The translations under genes were made by a program, and so were the position numbers. Positions 25,866 through 37,200 of a stretch of DNA of 64,000 nucleotides are shown piece by piece (within the stretch, counting starts at the first letter, position 1; each line of letters begins with the position of its first letter). Source of the DNA: Saccharophagus sp. K07 (GTDB taxonomy: Bacteria; Pseudomonadota; Gammaproteobacteria; Pseudomonadales; Cellvibrionaceae); assembly GCF_014336955.1 (NCBI RefSeq), contig NZ_QRAI01000002.1:434001-498000 (forward strand), in the 5' to 3' direction. The notes beneath the pieces are model-generated. The model searched no databases and was not told where the DNA came from. It saw nothing but the letters and a program-made list of their open reading frames with translations.

Positions 25866-28436
25866 ATGAAAACTCGTATATCCATCTCAAAATCATCGTC
25901 ACCACAATCTTTTTCCATTAAAGCCTTGGTTGCGGCCATTGCTGCATCTGGCATCTTGTCATACGAGGTCAACGCCGCTCCTACAGGAGGAGCGGTGGTA
26001 GGCGGTACTGGCTCTATTAACCAAATCGGTAGTACTACTCAGGTCCAGCAAACGTCAAATCGCCTCGCTGTGCAATGGAATTCATTTAATGTGGCGGCAA
26101 GTGAAAGTGTGAAGTTTGTTCAGCCGAACAAAAGTGCCATAGCACTTAATCGGATATTGGACAACAACGCCTCCCAGATTCTTGGGAAAATCGATGCCAA
26201 TGGCCATGTAATTCTGATGAATCCCAACGGGATATTGTTTGGCACTAGTGCCCAAGTCAATGTAGGAGGTTTGATCGCATCTGGGTTGAATATTAAAACC
26301 AGTGATTTTATGAGTGGCGATCTGAAATTCTCTGGAGTTGAAGGCACATCTGGCTCAGTTACCAATTCTGGAGTCATAAAGGCAGCCGCAGGTGGCAATG
26401 TTCTATTGCTTGGAAAAAATGTTTCAAACAATCTTTTGATATCTGCAGATCTCGGACACGTAGCGCTGGCTTCTGGGAATGAAGCGGTAGTGACATTTGA
26501 TGATGATGGTCTAATTGGTGTAAGAATCGATCAGGAAACTCTAGCCAGTGACGTGGCAGCCTACGCCGTTAATAATTCCGGTATGGTGTCGACCAAAGGA
26601 GGCAAAATATTGCTAAATGCCAGTGCCAGTGCAGATCTATTCAGTGAGGCCGTAAACCGTGGAAGTTTAAATGGCAGCACCGAAGTAGTCCTACATGAGG
26701 ATGGAAGTTTTAGTTTGGGAGGAGGCAACGACGTTATTAACAGCGGGGCTCTCTCGGTATCTGCTAGTGGGCCAGGCGGGCATGACGCGGGTTATGTAAT
26801 AGTCGCAGGCAAGAATGTGGAGCAAAGAGGTGTTATTCAAGCAAATGCCTCAGGCGCTAATCTCGCCGGAGAAATATATGTAGAAGCAAGTGATCAAGTG
26901 TGGATGAGGAATGCCAGTTCCATAACTGCAACAGCTGGAGTAATCAGTGGAATAGTAAGTTTGGATTCCGACAAGATTCAATCCGAAGCGGCGGCCACTA
27001 TAACCACTACTGGTAACACTTACGCCACTGGGTATTTGGAAGCTGGGTTGCCCAATATAGATACGCACCATTTGTACGTCAGCAGTTTGGATACCCTGAC
27101 ACAAAGTGCGCCTGCCGTAGTGAGTGGAAATACGCACATAACCGCGGCTGGTGGTGATATTCAATTGAATAACTCTGATAACGATTTTAATACAGTCAGT
27201 ATAAGGACTTATTTCAACGATAATGTTTCGATCACGGACCGTAATGACATAGTGTTGGGCAATATTGAAATGGAAGATTCTTCCTTGAGCGTGCAAGCTT
27301 TAGGGGAGGATGCCACCATCAGCCAACTCGGAGATAGCAATCTCTTCCTAAGCGCAGGTCATTTGCGATTGGAGGCGGATAACGTAATTCTCGGTGAAGA
27401 TGGAAGTACCAGTGATCTCACAGGAGTTGCTTTCAACGTAGATTTTACTAAGAGCGTTGCCACCAATGAGTCGGTAACTTTGCACCCTTATATGGGGATG
27501 GAAGGCAGCAATGTGGTTCACTTTATAGGAAAGACCAGGGAATACGGGGATGTGTTGCTGGACTTGAAAGGTGGCGACCAAATTGAACTTAACGCAACTT
27601 TTGAAGATGGTGAACATCTGCTGGTGATCGACAGAATGCTCGGTCGCACAGCAGAGTTATATGGAGCTTCTCTGGAAACATATCAGACAGGTCCAGTCAC
27701 ACTTAGCGAATCCTTGACCTGGAATTCCTATATTACAGAGCTGACAAACCCGCAAAATGATATAGCATCGATTAAGGGAAATGGCGGCCCAGCGTTTGGA
27801 TCGCTGAATTACGTCGATAAAAATGATTTGGTCATAGATGACCTGATTACAGGTAGCGAGGTTTCCGTCAGTCTGGCTTCAGTTGGTTCGGGAGGCACAC
27901 TGAGTCAAGCTGCCAATACGACATTACAGGCAGATTTTCTTTCTTTATCTGCAAATAACATATCGCTGGGAGCTGGTGGGACCAGTGAAATTGTTGGCGG
28001 AAGCGTTATGGACATTAATTTTTCCGGAGACTTGGAAATCGATGGCCCTTGGAGCGTGAGCTCATATGCACTCCAAGGGCCTTTCGTTAACATTATAGGA
28101 ACCAATAGTAGTAATAGGCTGAGATTCGGTCCGAATGCGGTAAATAACAGTTTTGCCAACGCGGGTTATTTTGCACGTTTGAATATAGACCTGAAAGGTG
28201 GAGCAGACGTCGCTATTTTTGATAGTGAATTTCCTATCGGCGGAGCGGATCCAGAAGTGTGGGATTTAATTCAATTGAATATGGGCAGCGGAAACGATCG
28301 TGTTGAATATAACAGTAATGTCCAAATCCCACTGTTGCTCGGCGCAGGGCGAGATACCCTGACTCTTCTGAACGGTACAATCGAATATGATGTACTGGAC
28401 TTTAATCCCGCCGAGGACACATTGGTTGGACTTTAA
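25866..28436 (+). CDS. Filamentous-haemagglutinin-like secreted protein (TPS domain), intact copy
   Basis: The product has 856 residues. A signal peptide of about 39 residues ends near VNA/APTGG and is followed by a two-partner-secretion (TPS) domain (about 40-270) with 'GGTGSINQIG', 'LNRILDNNASQILGKI' and 'ILMNPNGILFG', the NPNGI-type signature. The rest is beta-helix-like repeats with no recognised activity domain; the C-terminus contains 'MGSGNDRVEYN'. TPS proteins cross the outer membrane through a dedicated TpsB pore; none is encoded in the window. At 856 residues it is short for an adhesin, so it may be a surface or matrix protein. An intrinsic terminator follows 20 nt after the stop, and a damaged paralog lies downstream. 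Confidence 0.88.
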   Translation: MKTRISISKSSSPQSFSIKALVAAIAASGILSYEVNAAPTGGAVVGGTGSINQIGSTTQVQQTSNRLAVQWNSFNVAASESVKFVQPNKSAIALNRILDNNASQILGKIDANGHVILMNPNGILFGTSAQVNVGGLIASGLNIKTSDFMSGDLKFSGVEGTSGSVTNSGVIKAAAGGNVLLLGKNVSNNLLISADLGHVALASGNEAVVTFDDDGLIGVRIDQETLASDVAAYAVNNSGMVSTKGGKILLNASASADLFSEAVNRGSLNGSTEVVLHEDGSFSLGGGNDVINSGALSVSASGPGGHDAGYVIVAGKNVEQRGVIQANASGANLAGEIYVEASDQVWMRNASSITATAGVISGIVSLDSDKIQSEAAATITTTGNTYATGYLEAGLPNIDTHHLYVSSLDTLTQSAPAVVSGNTHITAAGGDIQLNNSDNDFNTVSIRTYFNDNVSITDRNDIVLGNIEMEDSSLSVQALGEDATISQLGDSNLFLSAGHLRLEADNVILGEDGSTSDLTGVAFNVDFTKSVATNESVTLHPYMGMEGSNVVHFIGKTREYGDVLLDLKGGDQIELNATFEDGEHLLVIDRMLGRTAELYGASLETYQTGPVTLSESLTWNSYITELTNPQNDIASIKGNGGPAFGSLNYVDKNDLVIDDLITGSEVSVSLASVGSGGTLSQAANTTLQADFLSLSANNISLGAGGTSEIVGGSVMDINFSGDLEIDGPWSVSSYALQGPFVNIIGTNSSNRLRFGPNAVNNSFANAGYFARLNIDLKGGADVAIFDSEFPIGGADPEVWDLIQLNMGSGNDRVEYNSNVQIPLLLGAGRDTLTLLNGTIEYDVLDFNPAEDTLVGL

Positions 28437-28455
28437 TTGAATGGATTCTTGGAGA

Positions 28456-28477
28456 GGAGGCGTCAGCCTCCTTTTTT
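28456..28477 (+). terminator. Intrinsic terminator after haemagglutinin-like gene 1
   Basis: The stem GGAGGC / GCCTCC with a GTCA loop is followed by six T residues, 20 nt after the stop codon. Confidence 0.9.
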
Positions 28478-28533
28478 ATTTCATCCTGCTCACTCAATGA
28501 GGTCGGAATTAGGAGGCTTGGCGCAAAAACCTT

Positions 28534-28837
28534 GTCGAGACCTTTTACGGCGAAACATGTGTCTCGGCAATTTTTTGAGTGGGGGAATTTTTTTTGCTCT
28601 GTGTTTTTGTTGTCGGAGCGTAACAATCAGGTTATTTGTTTCGTTAGCGAATACAGATACTTAAATATGTGGTTTCGCCAAGGGCAAATTGTTTTGCAGT
28701 CGAGCGGAGGGAGTGGGCACGGGGATTGCTGTCTAACGGTACACAAAATAACAACACCGGCGGCCAAGCCGGGCGGGACATGGATATTCCATTTCTTTCA
28801 CCAAGCCTCGATAAGAGCGTGAGAATAGGTGTGCATC
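28534..28837 (+). promoter_or_regulatory. Leader of haemagglutinin-like gene 2 (duplicated element, copy 2)
   Basis: It fills most of the 401-bp gap between the two genes and repeats the conserved segments of 25537-25865 in the same order, including the hairpin (28757-28772). Spacing between segments differs slightly (for example 80 versus 91 nt between the first two), so the segments, not the spacers, look selected. The two genes would each have their own promoter. Confidence 0.45.
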
Positions 28838-30968
28838 ATGAAAACCCGTCTATTGAACTCTAAATCTGCAAAAAAAATTCCCTTTGAAAAATTACTATCC
28901 CTAAAATTATTGGTTGGAGCAGTTGCCGCATGCACTGTCCTTCCCTATCAGGTCTACGCTGCCCCTACGGGAGGCACCGTAGTTGGAGGAACTGGTTCAA
29001 TTAATCAAACCGGAAATTTAACCAGTGTTACCCAAACCTCGGATCGCCTCTCTCTCCGCTGGAATAAGTTCAATGTCAACAGTAACGAGCGAGTAGAATT
29101 TGTTCAACCGACAGCCAGCTCTATAGTGCTGAATCGAATTTTGGATAGCAATGCATCGCAAATTGCTGGACGTATCGATGCCAACGGTCGGGTCATCTTG
29201 ATGAATCCCAACGGCGTTATCTTTAATGGAACTGCGGTCGTTAATGTCGGAGGATTAATAGCATCTGGATTGAATATCGAAAGTAGCGATTTTATGAATG
29301 GCGATCTGGTTTTTTCCGAGGTTTTAAATTCGTCGGGACTTGTTCGCAATAAAGGCCTTATTACCGCGTCCACCGGAGGGAACGTAGCGTTGCTTGGAAA
29401 GAATGTTATTAACTCCGGATTGATCAGTGCAGACCTGGGACACGTAGCGCTGGCTTCGGGTGCAGAGGCGGTAGTGACATTTGATGCTGATGGTTTGATT
29501 GGTGTACGGATTGATAGAGAGACGCTTACAAGTGAGCTTGCTGCTGAAGTGAACAACTATGGTGTGCAAAATTCCGGGACTGTTATTGCCAACATTGAAT
29601 ACTAATCATTTATATGTGGCCAGTGTGGGGAATGTGCAACAGTCCGCGCCTGGCGCATCGATAGTGGTGAACGGTAATACGCATATTACGACTGCGTCTG
29701 GCACAAATGTGTACTTGACTAATGCTGCAAATGATTTCAACACGGTCACTATCAGTTCGAATTACAACGATAAGGTTTTTATTGCCGATGGTAATGATAT
29801 CGTTTTGGGCGATATATCCATGGATGATTCGTCATTGAATGTCAAAGCATTGGGAACGATCAGCCAGATTGCGAATAGCAATCTTTTTGTTGGCGCAGGA
29901 ACTTTGCAACTTACAGCAGCTAATGTAATTCTTGGTGGAAATGGCAGTTCGACTGACCTTGTAGGCGTTAAGTTTTACGTGGATTTTACGGAAAGCATCA
30001 GAACCAACAGCTCAGTGGAATTGCGTCCTTACACTTATGAAGGCGATGGCAGCAATAGTGTTCGCATTCGAGCCAGGGATAGCTATAACGATGACGTGAC
30101 AATGGATCTGCGCGGACTTTCTGTTATCGAGGCCAATGTGGAGCAAAGGAACGATGACATCATTATTGAGCGAATAGTTGGCACCAACCTGACATTCAAT
30201 TCCCCATATATTTTTGTAACGCAAACTGGACCTATTAATTTGAGCGGCGGATTGGTTTGGAATTCCTATAATGCCGTGTTGAGACATCCTGAAAATGATG
30301 TCGCTACGGTTCAGGCATCGGGTGGTATTGGGATGGGAGTATTTTCCTATGTGGATAAAAACGATTTAACGATTAAAAATATCCGCACCAATGAGGAGGT
30401 GAGTGTCAGCATTTCTTCGGTTGGTCCCGGGGCTACTATAAAGCAAGCAAACAATACCTCGATTGATACAGATTATCTCTATTTAAAAGCAGATAATATC
30501 ATTCTCGGTGCGAATGGTACCAGTTCAGTATATGCTGGCTATTTATTCCAGGTCGACTTTGATACCAAGTTTGAATTAAATGGTGGTTGGAGTTTGCGTG
30601 ATTATTTCGGTCAAGGGCCGTTTTTTTCGGTCAGAGGAACGGATGGTCCCAATCAGTTTATTTATGGAAAATACGCAGGTACTGGACCATTTTCGAATGC
30701 AGGCTTTTCGGCAGCCATCACTATTGACTTGATGGGTGGAGATGATACCGCGACATTTCACAGCGAATTCCTGCTCGGAGGAGATCCGTCATTGTGGGGC
30801 ACAATGGAGCTGAATATGGGTAGCGGAAACGACCGAGTGGTATTGAACCAGAATATGGATATTCCAATTCTGCTCGGCGCAGGGGCTGACACTATAACGC
30901 GTCGCAACAGCAGCATTACTTATGATGTGTTGGATTTCAATCCGGTGGAAGATGTAATCACACCTTAG
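28838..30968 (+). pseudogene. Filamentous-haemagglutinin-like gene 2, broken by an internal deletion
   Basis: ATG 28838 (MKTRLLNSK) aligns with the start of gene 1, and the signal peptide and TPS domain are intact ('VILMNPNGVIF'). Near 29576-29586 it departs from gene 1: compared with 26580-27048 there, a net 458 nt are missing, which is not a multiple of three. The frame therefore ends at 29605 after 'GTVIANIEY', giving a 255-residue product that is little more than the TPS domain. From 29559 another frame continues the homology ('NTNHLYVASVGN' onward) to 30968 with no further break. The gene is most likely dead, although a secreted TPS-only fragment could still be made. Confidence 0.82.
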
Positions 30969-31293
30969 AAATTTTAGGGGAGTGGTGTTGGAAGGAGGCC
31001 TAGGCCTCCTTCTTTTAATGTGTCCGCTAATCATGGATCAAACATGATCCCTATATAGTCGAGTTATTTTCTCTTCTTCTCTTTCTCTCTATTTATCCCG
31101 TCATTTTTAGTTCAGGCTATCGCCTGCTGCGTCGTCATTATTCCCACAGCATATTTTGTGATGAATCGCACATTTTAAGCGGGTGAGGTACGTAGCGCGC
31201 TTCACCGCGCAGATCGCCAGACCAATTAATGGCGCCATGTAAGCTAACGGAGCCCACCTGACGAGGCATCTAGGTTCTTTAACTGGAGGATTC
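30969..31293. other. Region upstream of the bacteriophytochrome gene
   Basis: The 325-bp gap contains the terminator above, an inverted repeat GGATCA / TGATCC at 31035-31050 with a 4-nt spacer, and a long pyrimidine-rich run (about 31065-31100). No clear -35/-10 pair was found. The start codon at 31294 has a strong TGGAGG ribosome-binding site. Confidence 0.4.
30992..31016 (+). terminator. Intrinsic terminator after haemagglutinin-like gene 2
   Basis: A nearly perfect palindrome, AAGGAGGCC / GGCCTCCTT, is followed by CTTTTAA, 23 nt after the last stop codon. The stem core resembles the terminator of gene 1, as expected for a duplicated unit. Confidence 0.85.
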
Positions 31294-33603
31294 ATGTCCC
31301 AAGCCATTACTGCCCAGGCTGAGATCAACATCGACGGCTGCGCGCGCGAGCCTATCCATATTCCAGGCAGCATTCAGCCGCACGGCTACCTGGTAGGAGT
31401 GGAGGAGGCGGGGCTGACCATCAGTCAGCTGAGTGCCAACTGCGCGGAATTATTCAAAGCTGCCGTGCAGGATCTATTGGGGCGTTCCCTTTTTGACTTT
31501 CTTGCGCCAGCCTCGCGTGAACTGCTGCAAAAAGCGGTTGGCGCAGCCAATCTACAGCGGGTCAATCCGCTCAAACTGAATTTTGCCCACCAAGAGCAAA
31601 CTGTTTGGGAAGTCGTGGTGCAGCGTTCCCAGGGGCTCCTTCTACTCGAATTCGAACCTTCACGCGGTGGGCGGAATCCGGCCTTTCTCAGCATTTATCA
31701 ACAAATTCACGCAGCGATTGAAGAAATTGGCGCGGCCAAAGATTTGGCCGAACTCTATCGTGTAACCGTGGAGTGGGTGCGTGAGATCAGCGGCTATCAG
31801 CGCGTAATGATTTATGAATTCGATGCGGAGTGGAACGGTAGAGTCGTTGCGGAAGTCTGCGCACCGCATCAGGAACCGTTTCTCGGCTTGCACTATCCCG
31901 CGTCGGATATTCCGGCGCAGGCGCGCAGGCTGTACAGCGTCAATTGGCTGCGCTCGATTCCCAATGTGCACTATGAGCCTTCGCCGATTGTGCCGGGGCG
32001 GGTGCAGAACAATGGTTCAGATGCGTCTTTGGACCTCAGTACCTGCAGTTTACGCAGTGTCTCACCGGTGCATATTCAATATCTCAAAAATATGGGAGTG
32101 GGGGCGTCTACCAGTATTTCGGTCATCAAAGACGGTATTTTGTGGGGATTGATCGCGCTGCATCACGACCAACCTGCCTATTTGTCGTATGAAGTTCGCC
32201 AGGGTTTGGAATTTATCGGGCGCATTTTTTCCATTCAGCACGCCGCTAAGCAAAAATTGGAAAATGTCGATTACAAAAAACAGCTGCGAGCGCAGGAAGC
32301 CGAATTGCTGACGAAAATGAAAGCGGAATCCACTTTTCTGCACGGATTGTTGCGCGGCGAGCCCAATTTTTTAAGTCTCGCGCAGGGTTGCTGCGGTGGA
32401 GCCATTTTGCGCAGGGGAAAATGGTTTTTACTCGGTGTTACACCGCCTGCGGAATTCTTAACGAAGCTGGTCGATTGGCTGCGCATCAATACCGGTGAAA
32501 AACCGCTGTTTCATACAACCTCTCTGGCTAAGCGTTTGCCTGAGGCTGAGTCTTTTAGTAACTGCGCCAGCGGTATCGTGAGTATTTCCATTCCGGAAAT
32601 TGAGCCCTGTTATGTGTTGTGGTTTAAGTCCGAGGTTATTCAAACCGTGAATTGGGGCGGAAATCCAAATAAGGCAGTGCAGATGGGTGAGGGTGGTGCG
32701 TCGTTAAGTCCCCGTCATTCCTTCGAGCTTTGGCAGGAGACCGTGCGCTTGACATCGCTACCCTGGCAGCCGGAGGAAATTGAAGCCATTGAGGAATTGC
32801 GCCGTTCGATTATTGAAGTCGATTTGGAAAACCAAGTTCGCGCAGCAATGGATAGCAATGCCGAATTGGAACAATTCGCCTCGGTGATTGCGCACGATTT
32901 AAAGGAACCGCTGCGCGGAATCCATTTTTTTAGCGATTTTTTGCTGGAAGATCTGCAAGGGAGTTTGGATGAAGGTTCGCAAAATTACCTTGAGGAAATT
33001 CGTCGCTTATCCGGTAAAGCAAAAGTATTAATCGCCGATCTTTACGAGTATGCAAAAGTTGGCCGCATTGATATGTCGTTCGGTGAGGTGGATTTGAATT
33101 ACGTGGTGCAGGATGTTGCGCTGCGTTTATCGAGTTATTTCAAGGAGAAAAACGCCCACCTGCATATCTCATCGCCTCTGCCAAGGGTGTATTGCGACAA
33201 AGTCCGCGTGGGGGAGCTTTTTGCCAATTTGTTCACCAACTCAGCAAAATATAACCAGCAAACCGAGAAAGTGATCGAAGTGGGTGTAAACCTTGCTAGC
33301 ACCGACAAGGTTGATGTGAATGGAGTGGATCAGGTTCCTATCTTTTACGTCAGGGATAATGGCATCGGCATCGCCCCGGAAAATCGCCAGCGCGTTTTTG
33401 AAATGTTTCAGCGCTTGCACACCGAACACGAGTATGAAGGCGGCACAGGCGTGGGCTTGGCCATTGTCAAGCGGATAGTCGACCGGCACGGTGGGCAGAT
33501 CTGGATAGAATCCACTCCAGGCCAGGGTTCGACTTTTTACTTCACTTTACGTCCGGCCAAGAAGCCAAAATGGCAGCCCGCTCTTGAACAGACAGTGCAA
33601 TGA
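31294..33603 (+). CDS. Bacteriophytochrome histidine kinase
   Basis: The protein has 769 residues in the order PAS (about 15-120), GAF (about 145-310), PHY (about 320-500) and histidine kinase (about 520-765). Cys16 in 'DGCAREPIHIPGSIQPHG' is the conserved biliverdin attachment site, and Asp205 lies in the PASDIP motif of the chromophore pocket. The kinase has His534 ('FASVIAHDLKEPLRG'), an N-box 'NLFTNSAKYN', 'DNGIGIAP' and 'GGTGVGLAI'. It should sense red/far-red light and phosphorylate a response regulator, most likely the one at 33600, whose start overlaps its stop by 4 nt. No haem oxygenase for biliverdin synthesis is in the window. Confidence 0.95.
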   Translation: MSQAITAQAEINIDGCAREPIHIPGSIQPHGYLVGVEEAGLTISQLSANCAELFKAAVQDLLGRSLFDFLAPASRELLQKAVGAANLQRVNPLKLNFAHQEQTVWEVVVQRSQGLLLLEFEPSRGGRNPAFLSIYQQIHAAIEEIGAAKDLAELYRVTVEWVREISGYQRVMIYEFDAEWNGRVVAEVCAPHQEPFLGLHYPASDIPAQARRLYSVNWLRSIPNVHYEPSPIVPGRVQNNGSDASLDLSTCSLRSVSPVHIQYLKNMGVGASTSISVIKDGILWGLIALHHDQPAYLSYEVRQGLEFIGRIFSIQHAAKQKLENVDYKKQLRAQEAELLTKMKAESTFLHGLLRGEPNFLSLAQGCCGGAILRRGKWFLLGVTPPAEFLTKLVDWLRINTGEKPLFHTTSLAKRLPEAESFSNCASGIVSISIPEIEPCYVLWFKSEVIQTVNWGGNPNKAVQMGEGGASLSPRHSFELWQETVRLTSLPWQPEEIEAIEELRRSIIEVDLENQVRAAMDSNAELEQFASVIAHDLKEPLRGIHFFSDFLLEDLQGSLDEGSQNYLEEIRRLSGKAKVLIADLYEYAKVGRIDMSFGEVDLNYVVQDVALRLSSYFKEKNAHLHISSPLPRVYCDKVRVGELFANLFTNSAKYNQQTEKVIEVGVNLASTDKVDVNGVDQVPIFYVRDNGIGIAPENRQRVFEMFQRLHTEHEYEGGTGVGLAIVKRIVDRHGGQIWIESTPGQGSTFYFTLRPAKKPKWQPALEQTVQ

Positions 33604-34073
33604 ATGAGATGTATACGGCGATTCAAAGACGAGACCAAGCAATCCAAGAGGAGCTGAGCCAGGTGGCTATCAAACAAGACCGCTACGACGAGCAAGAGAA
33701 GCCGCGCATCATCCTGATCATTGATGACAGTGCTGCAGATCGGAAAATTTATCGACGCTTTTTGACCAATCAAGATCGCATAGCCGTTGAAATACTGGAG
33801 GCGTCGTCCGCTCACGCCGGTTTGGAAATCTGCGCATCGGCAAAGCCGGATTGCGTCATTCTGGATTTTCGCCTACCTGATCGCGATGGCTTGTCCCTGC
33901 TGGATGATTTGCAAACGATTCATCCAGTGCCCGTGATTTTTATCACCGGTCAACCAGAGGCGCTACTGGTAAGCGAAGCATTTCGTCGCGGCGTGGTGAA
34001 ATACATTTCCAAGGATACAGTGACGTCCTCGTCCATTCAGGAAGCTGTATATGACGCACTGGACCTGATTTAG
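33600..34073 (+). CDS. Response regulator (receiver only), partner of the bacteriophytochrome
   Basis: The protein has 157 residues. A charged N-terminal extension of about 38 residues precedes a receiver domain with the acidic pair in 'ILIIDDSAADRK', phosphoacceptor Asp89 ('VILDFRLPDRDG'), 'FITG' and Lys in 'YISKD'. There is no output domain. The 4-nt ATGA overlap with the phytochrome gene and the 'IIDDSAADRKIYRRFL' sequence are typical of regulators paired with phytochrome kinases. The downstream target is unknown. Confidence 0.9.
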   Translation: MNEMYTAIQRRDQAIQEELSQVAIKQDRYDEQEKPRIILIIDDSAADRKIYRRFLTNQDRIAVEILEASSAHAGLEICASAKPDCVILDFRLPDRDGLSLLDDLQTIHPVPVIFITGQPEALLVSEAFRRGVVKYISKDTVTSSSIQEAVYDALDLI

Positions 34074-34245
34074 TTGTTGCCGGTCATGCAGGAAATGTCA
34101 TAGAGGAGCGGGAAATGTCACAAACGATCAGTAATTAGTCATGGCGGGAAGTAAAAATAACACAGGAAACTGGCGGACCAAGCCAGAATAACTGAGAAAA
34201 TCAGGGATAACACAAAAGAGCCGGAATTGCCAAAGAAGACGCTGT

Positions 34246-37200
34246 ATGAATGAGAGCCTACAAAACAAGAATTCACTGAACAACAAAAAAAGCGCAGAAG
34301 TGCGTTTTATTGTCGGAATTGGCTCGTCCGCTGGTGGCTTGGAAGCATTGCGTACTTTATTTGGTTGTTTGGGGCAAAACGTTCCTATGGCCTTTGTGGT
34401 GGTCCAGCACCTTGCGCCAAGCCATAAAAGCCGTTTGGTGGAAATTTTGGCGCAATCCACTCATTTGAAAGTCAAGGAAGTGGAAGATGGTGAGCGACCG
34501 GAAACCAGCGTTATCTACATTACCCCGCCCAATGCCGACGTTTATTTCGAAAACGGCCACCTGCGTTTGATGGAGCCGCATCTAAAAATCGGTCCCAAAC
34601 CTTCTGTAGATTTTTTCTTTCGTTCACTGGCGGATAATTTTGGCTCGTCTGCGATTGGGATTGTTTTATCCGGCACAGGTTCCGATGGCGCTCACGGTGT
34701 GCGCGCGATAAAAGCGGCAGGCGGCTTCACTATTTCACAAAAAGCCAGCACCGCCAAATACGACGGTATGCCGCGTGCGGCCAAGCACACAGGTGCGGTG
34801 GATTTGGAGCTGAGCCCGGAAGAAATCGCGCAGGAGCTTTCGCGCTTCGGAAAAATTCCCCGACGTGTACAGCGGGAAAAATCCGAACCTGCAGATGACG
34901 ACCATTTTGATCGCATTTTTGCCATTCTGGAACGAGAAAAAGGCGCGTGCTTTGCCAACTATAAACCTTCTACTATTCGACGCAGAGTCGAGCGCAGAAT
35001 CATCGCTACACGTTGCGCATCTATCAAGGAATACGCCGAATATCTGCAGAATAACCCTGCCGAATCCAGCAATTTATTCCAGGATATTTTGATATCGGTG
35101 ACGGCATTTTTTCGCGATCCGGAAGCTTATGAAGCTTTGGAAAAGCATGTCAGCGAAAAAATACAAGCCAAACAAAACGGCGATAGCTTCCGCTGCTGGA
35201 TCATAGGCTGTGCCACTGGCGAAGAACCCTATTCAATTACCATTATGATCTGTGAGTTGGTCGAGCGCTTCGGCAAGAAGCTCAGTTTGCAAGTGTTCGC
35301 CACAGACTTGGATGAAACCGCATTGGAAGTCGCGCGGCGCGGTTCTTATTCGCGCGCCAGCTTTGATAAATTTCCGCCTGAGTTGCGAGAAAAATATTTT
35401 GTGACCTATGAAGATCAATTGCAGGTGCGGCCGTTTCTGCGGGATTTGATCATATTTTCTCGTCACAACGTTATCGAAGATCCGCCGTTTTTGAATACGG
35501 ATTTGGTTTCCTGTCGCAATGTATTGATTTATTTCAACCAAAGTCTGCAGGAGCGGGTATTCAAAACCATTTGTTATTCATTGGGTAAAGGCGGAATTCT
35601 ATTTCTTGGCCGTTCCGAAGCGGTTTCCGGACACGCGTCCCATTTATTCCAGGTGCAGGACAAAGAAGCGCGCATTTTCTATTCGATGAAAGAGCGCAGT
35701 GGCACCATTCTCCCGGTGCTGAAAGCGGGATATTCCGATATGCCGAATCCGGGCGAAAAAAAACACGCGGAGCGCGAAGAATCCGAAGCCGAATTATTTC
35801 AAGCCATGATCGCGGGCTTTGCCCCGGATTCGGTGATCATCGACGAAACTTCGAGGGTCAAACACACCTTTGGCAAGGCAAGCGAATATTTGAGTTTTCC
35901 AGCAGGTGAGGTCACTGTCGATGTGTCGCGTTTATTGCCGGATGAGATGGGAAAAGAATTGCCATCACTTCTCTATCGCGTCAGTAAAAGTCTCGGTTCG
36001 GCACAAGGGAAACAGCACGAAATCAAGCAAAACGGCCAGCTATACCTGGTGCAAATGACCGTTGCGCCTTTGAAATTAAAAGGCGAAAGCAAGCAGTATT
36101 TGCTGGCTTTTGCAAAATCTCCAAAACTGCCCGAGCCAGCGCCTGCTTATACCTCCAATGGCAAGCCCGCTGAAGAGCGAACCCGCGAGCTGGAAAAGGA
36201 GCTGATATCGGTCAAAGAGCAATTGCAGTCGATTATGGAGGAATATCAGGCGAGCAACGAAGAACTGCAGTCGCTCAACGAGGAATTACGGTCCGCTAAC
36301 GAGGAATTGCAGTCCTCCAACGAAGAACTGGAGACAACCAACGAAGAACTGCAATCCTCCAACGAAGAATTGACCACGCTCAATCAGGAATTGAATGTAA
36401 AATCTGCTGAGCTGCAGGTTCTCTACAACCGGCACCAAGCCATTCAAAATGCGATCGCTTATCCGCTGTTGATTATCGATGAAAAATTAAACCTGTTGGA
36501 TTTCAATCCATCGGCACGTCATTTGCTGCGTATCTCTGAGTCAGATATTGGCACACAGCTGCGATCCATTCCCACGCCGCTGGATTTCACCGACATCATC
36601 AATGCGGTGGGCAAGGCGCTGCGCGAGCAGAAAAACAGCCGCTTTCAATATCAGACGAAAGATCGATCGTTTGAAATTCAGGTTCAGGTTTTTTTTGGAG
36701 AAAAAAATACAGTGGCTGGGTCTGTGGTGAGCTTTATCGACAACACCGAAATATCCATGGCGCTGGACGAAGCCCGGGTGATAAAGAGCCGTTTGGCGAG
36801 CATTATCGACAATACCCCGGCCATGATCACCATGAAAGATCTGTCCGGCGTTTATATCCTTGCGAATAATCGCTTCTGCGAAGTGATGGGCAAAAAGCCC
36901 GAGGATGTGATCGGTAGCACTGATGAAGAATTATTTGACCACGTCATTGCCAAACAGATCCGCGACACGGATTTTGAGGTATTGAAACAGGATGAAGGAC
37001 TGCAAATGGAGGAGTCATTCTTTATTGGCGGTCAAACCCATGTTTGGACGTCCTCCAAATTTACGTTGTTCAACGCGAGAAGCCGGCCTTATGCCGTGTG
37101 TACGATTTCGCTGGATATTACCGAGCGGGCAATTCGCGAGCGGCAACTGGAGCTGTTTCGTCATATCATTTCGTCAGCGAATAGTGGTGCCGTGATTCTG

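Noticed and set aside
36190-36420. Tandem DNA repeat or CRISPR-like array
   Set aside because: The repeats are heptad codons of the coiled coil in the CheB-CheR kinase, without spacers.
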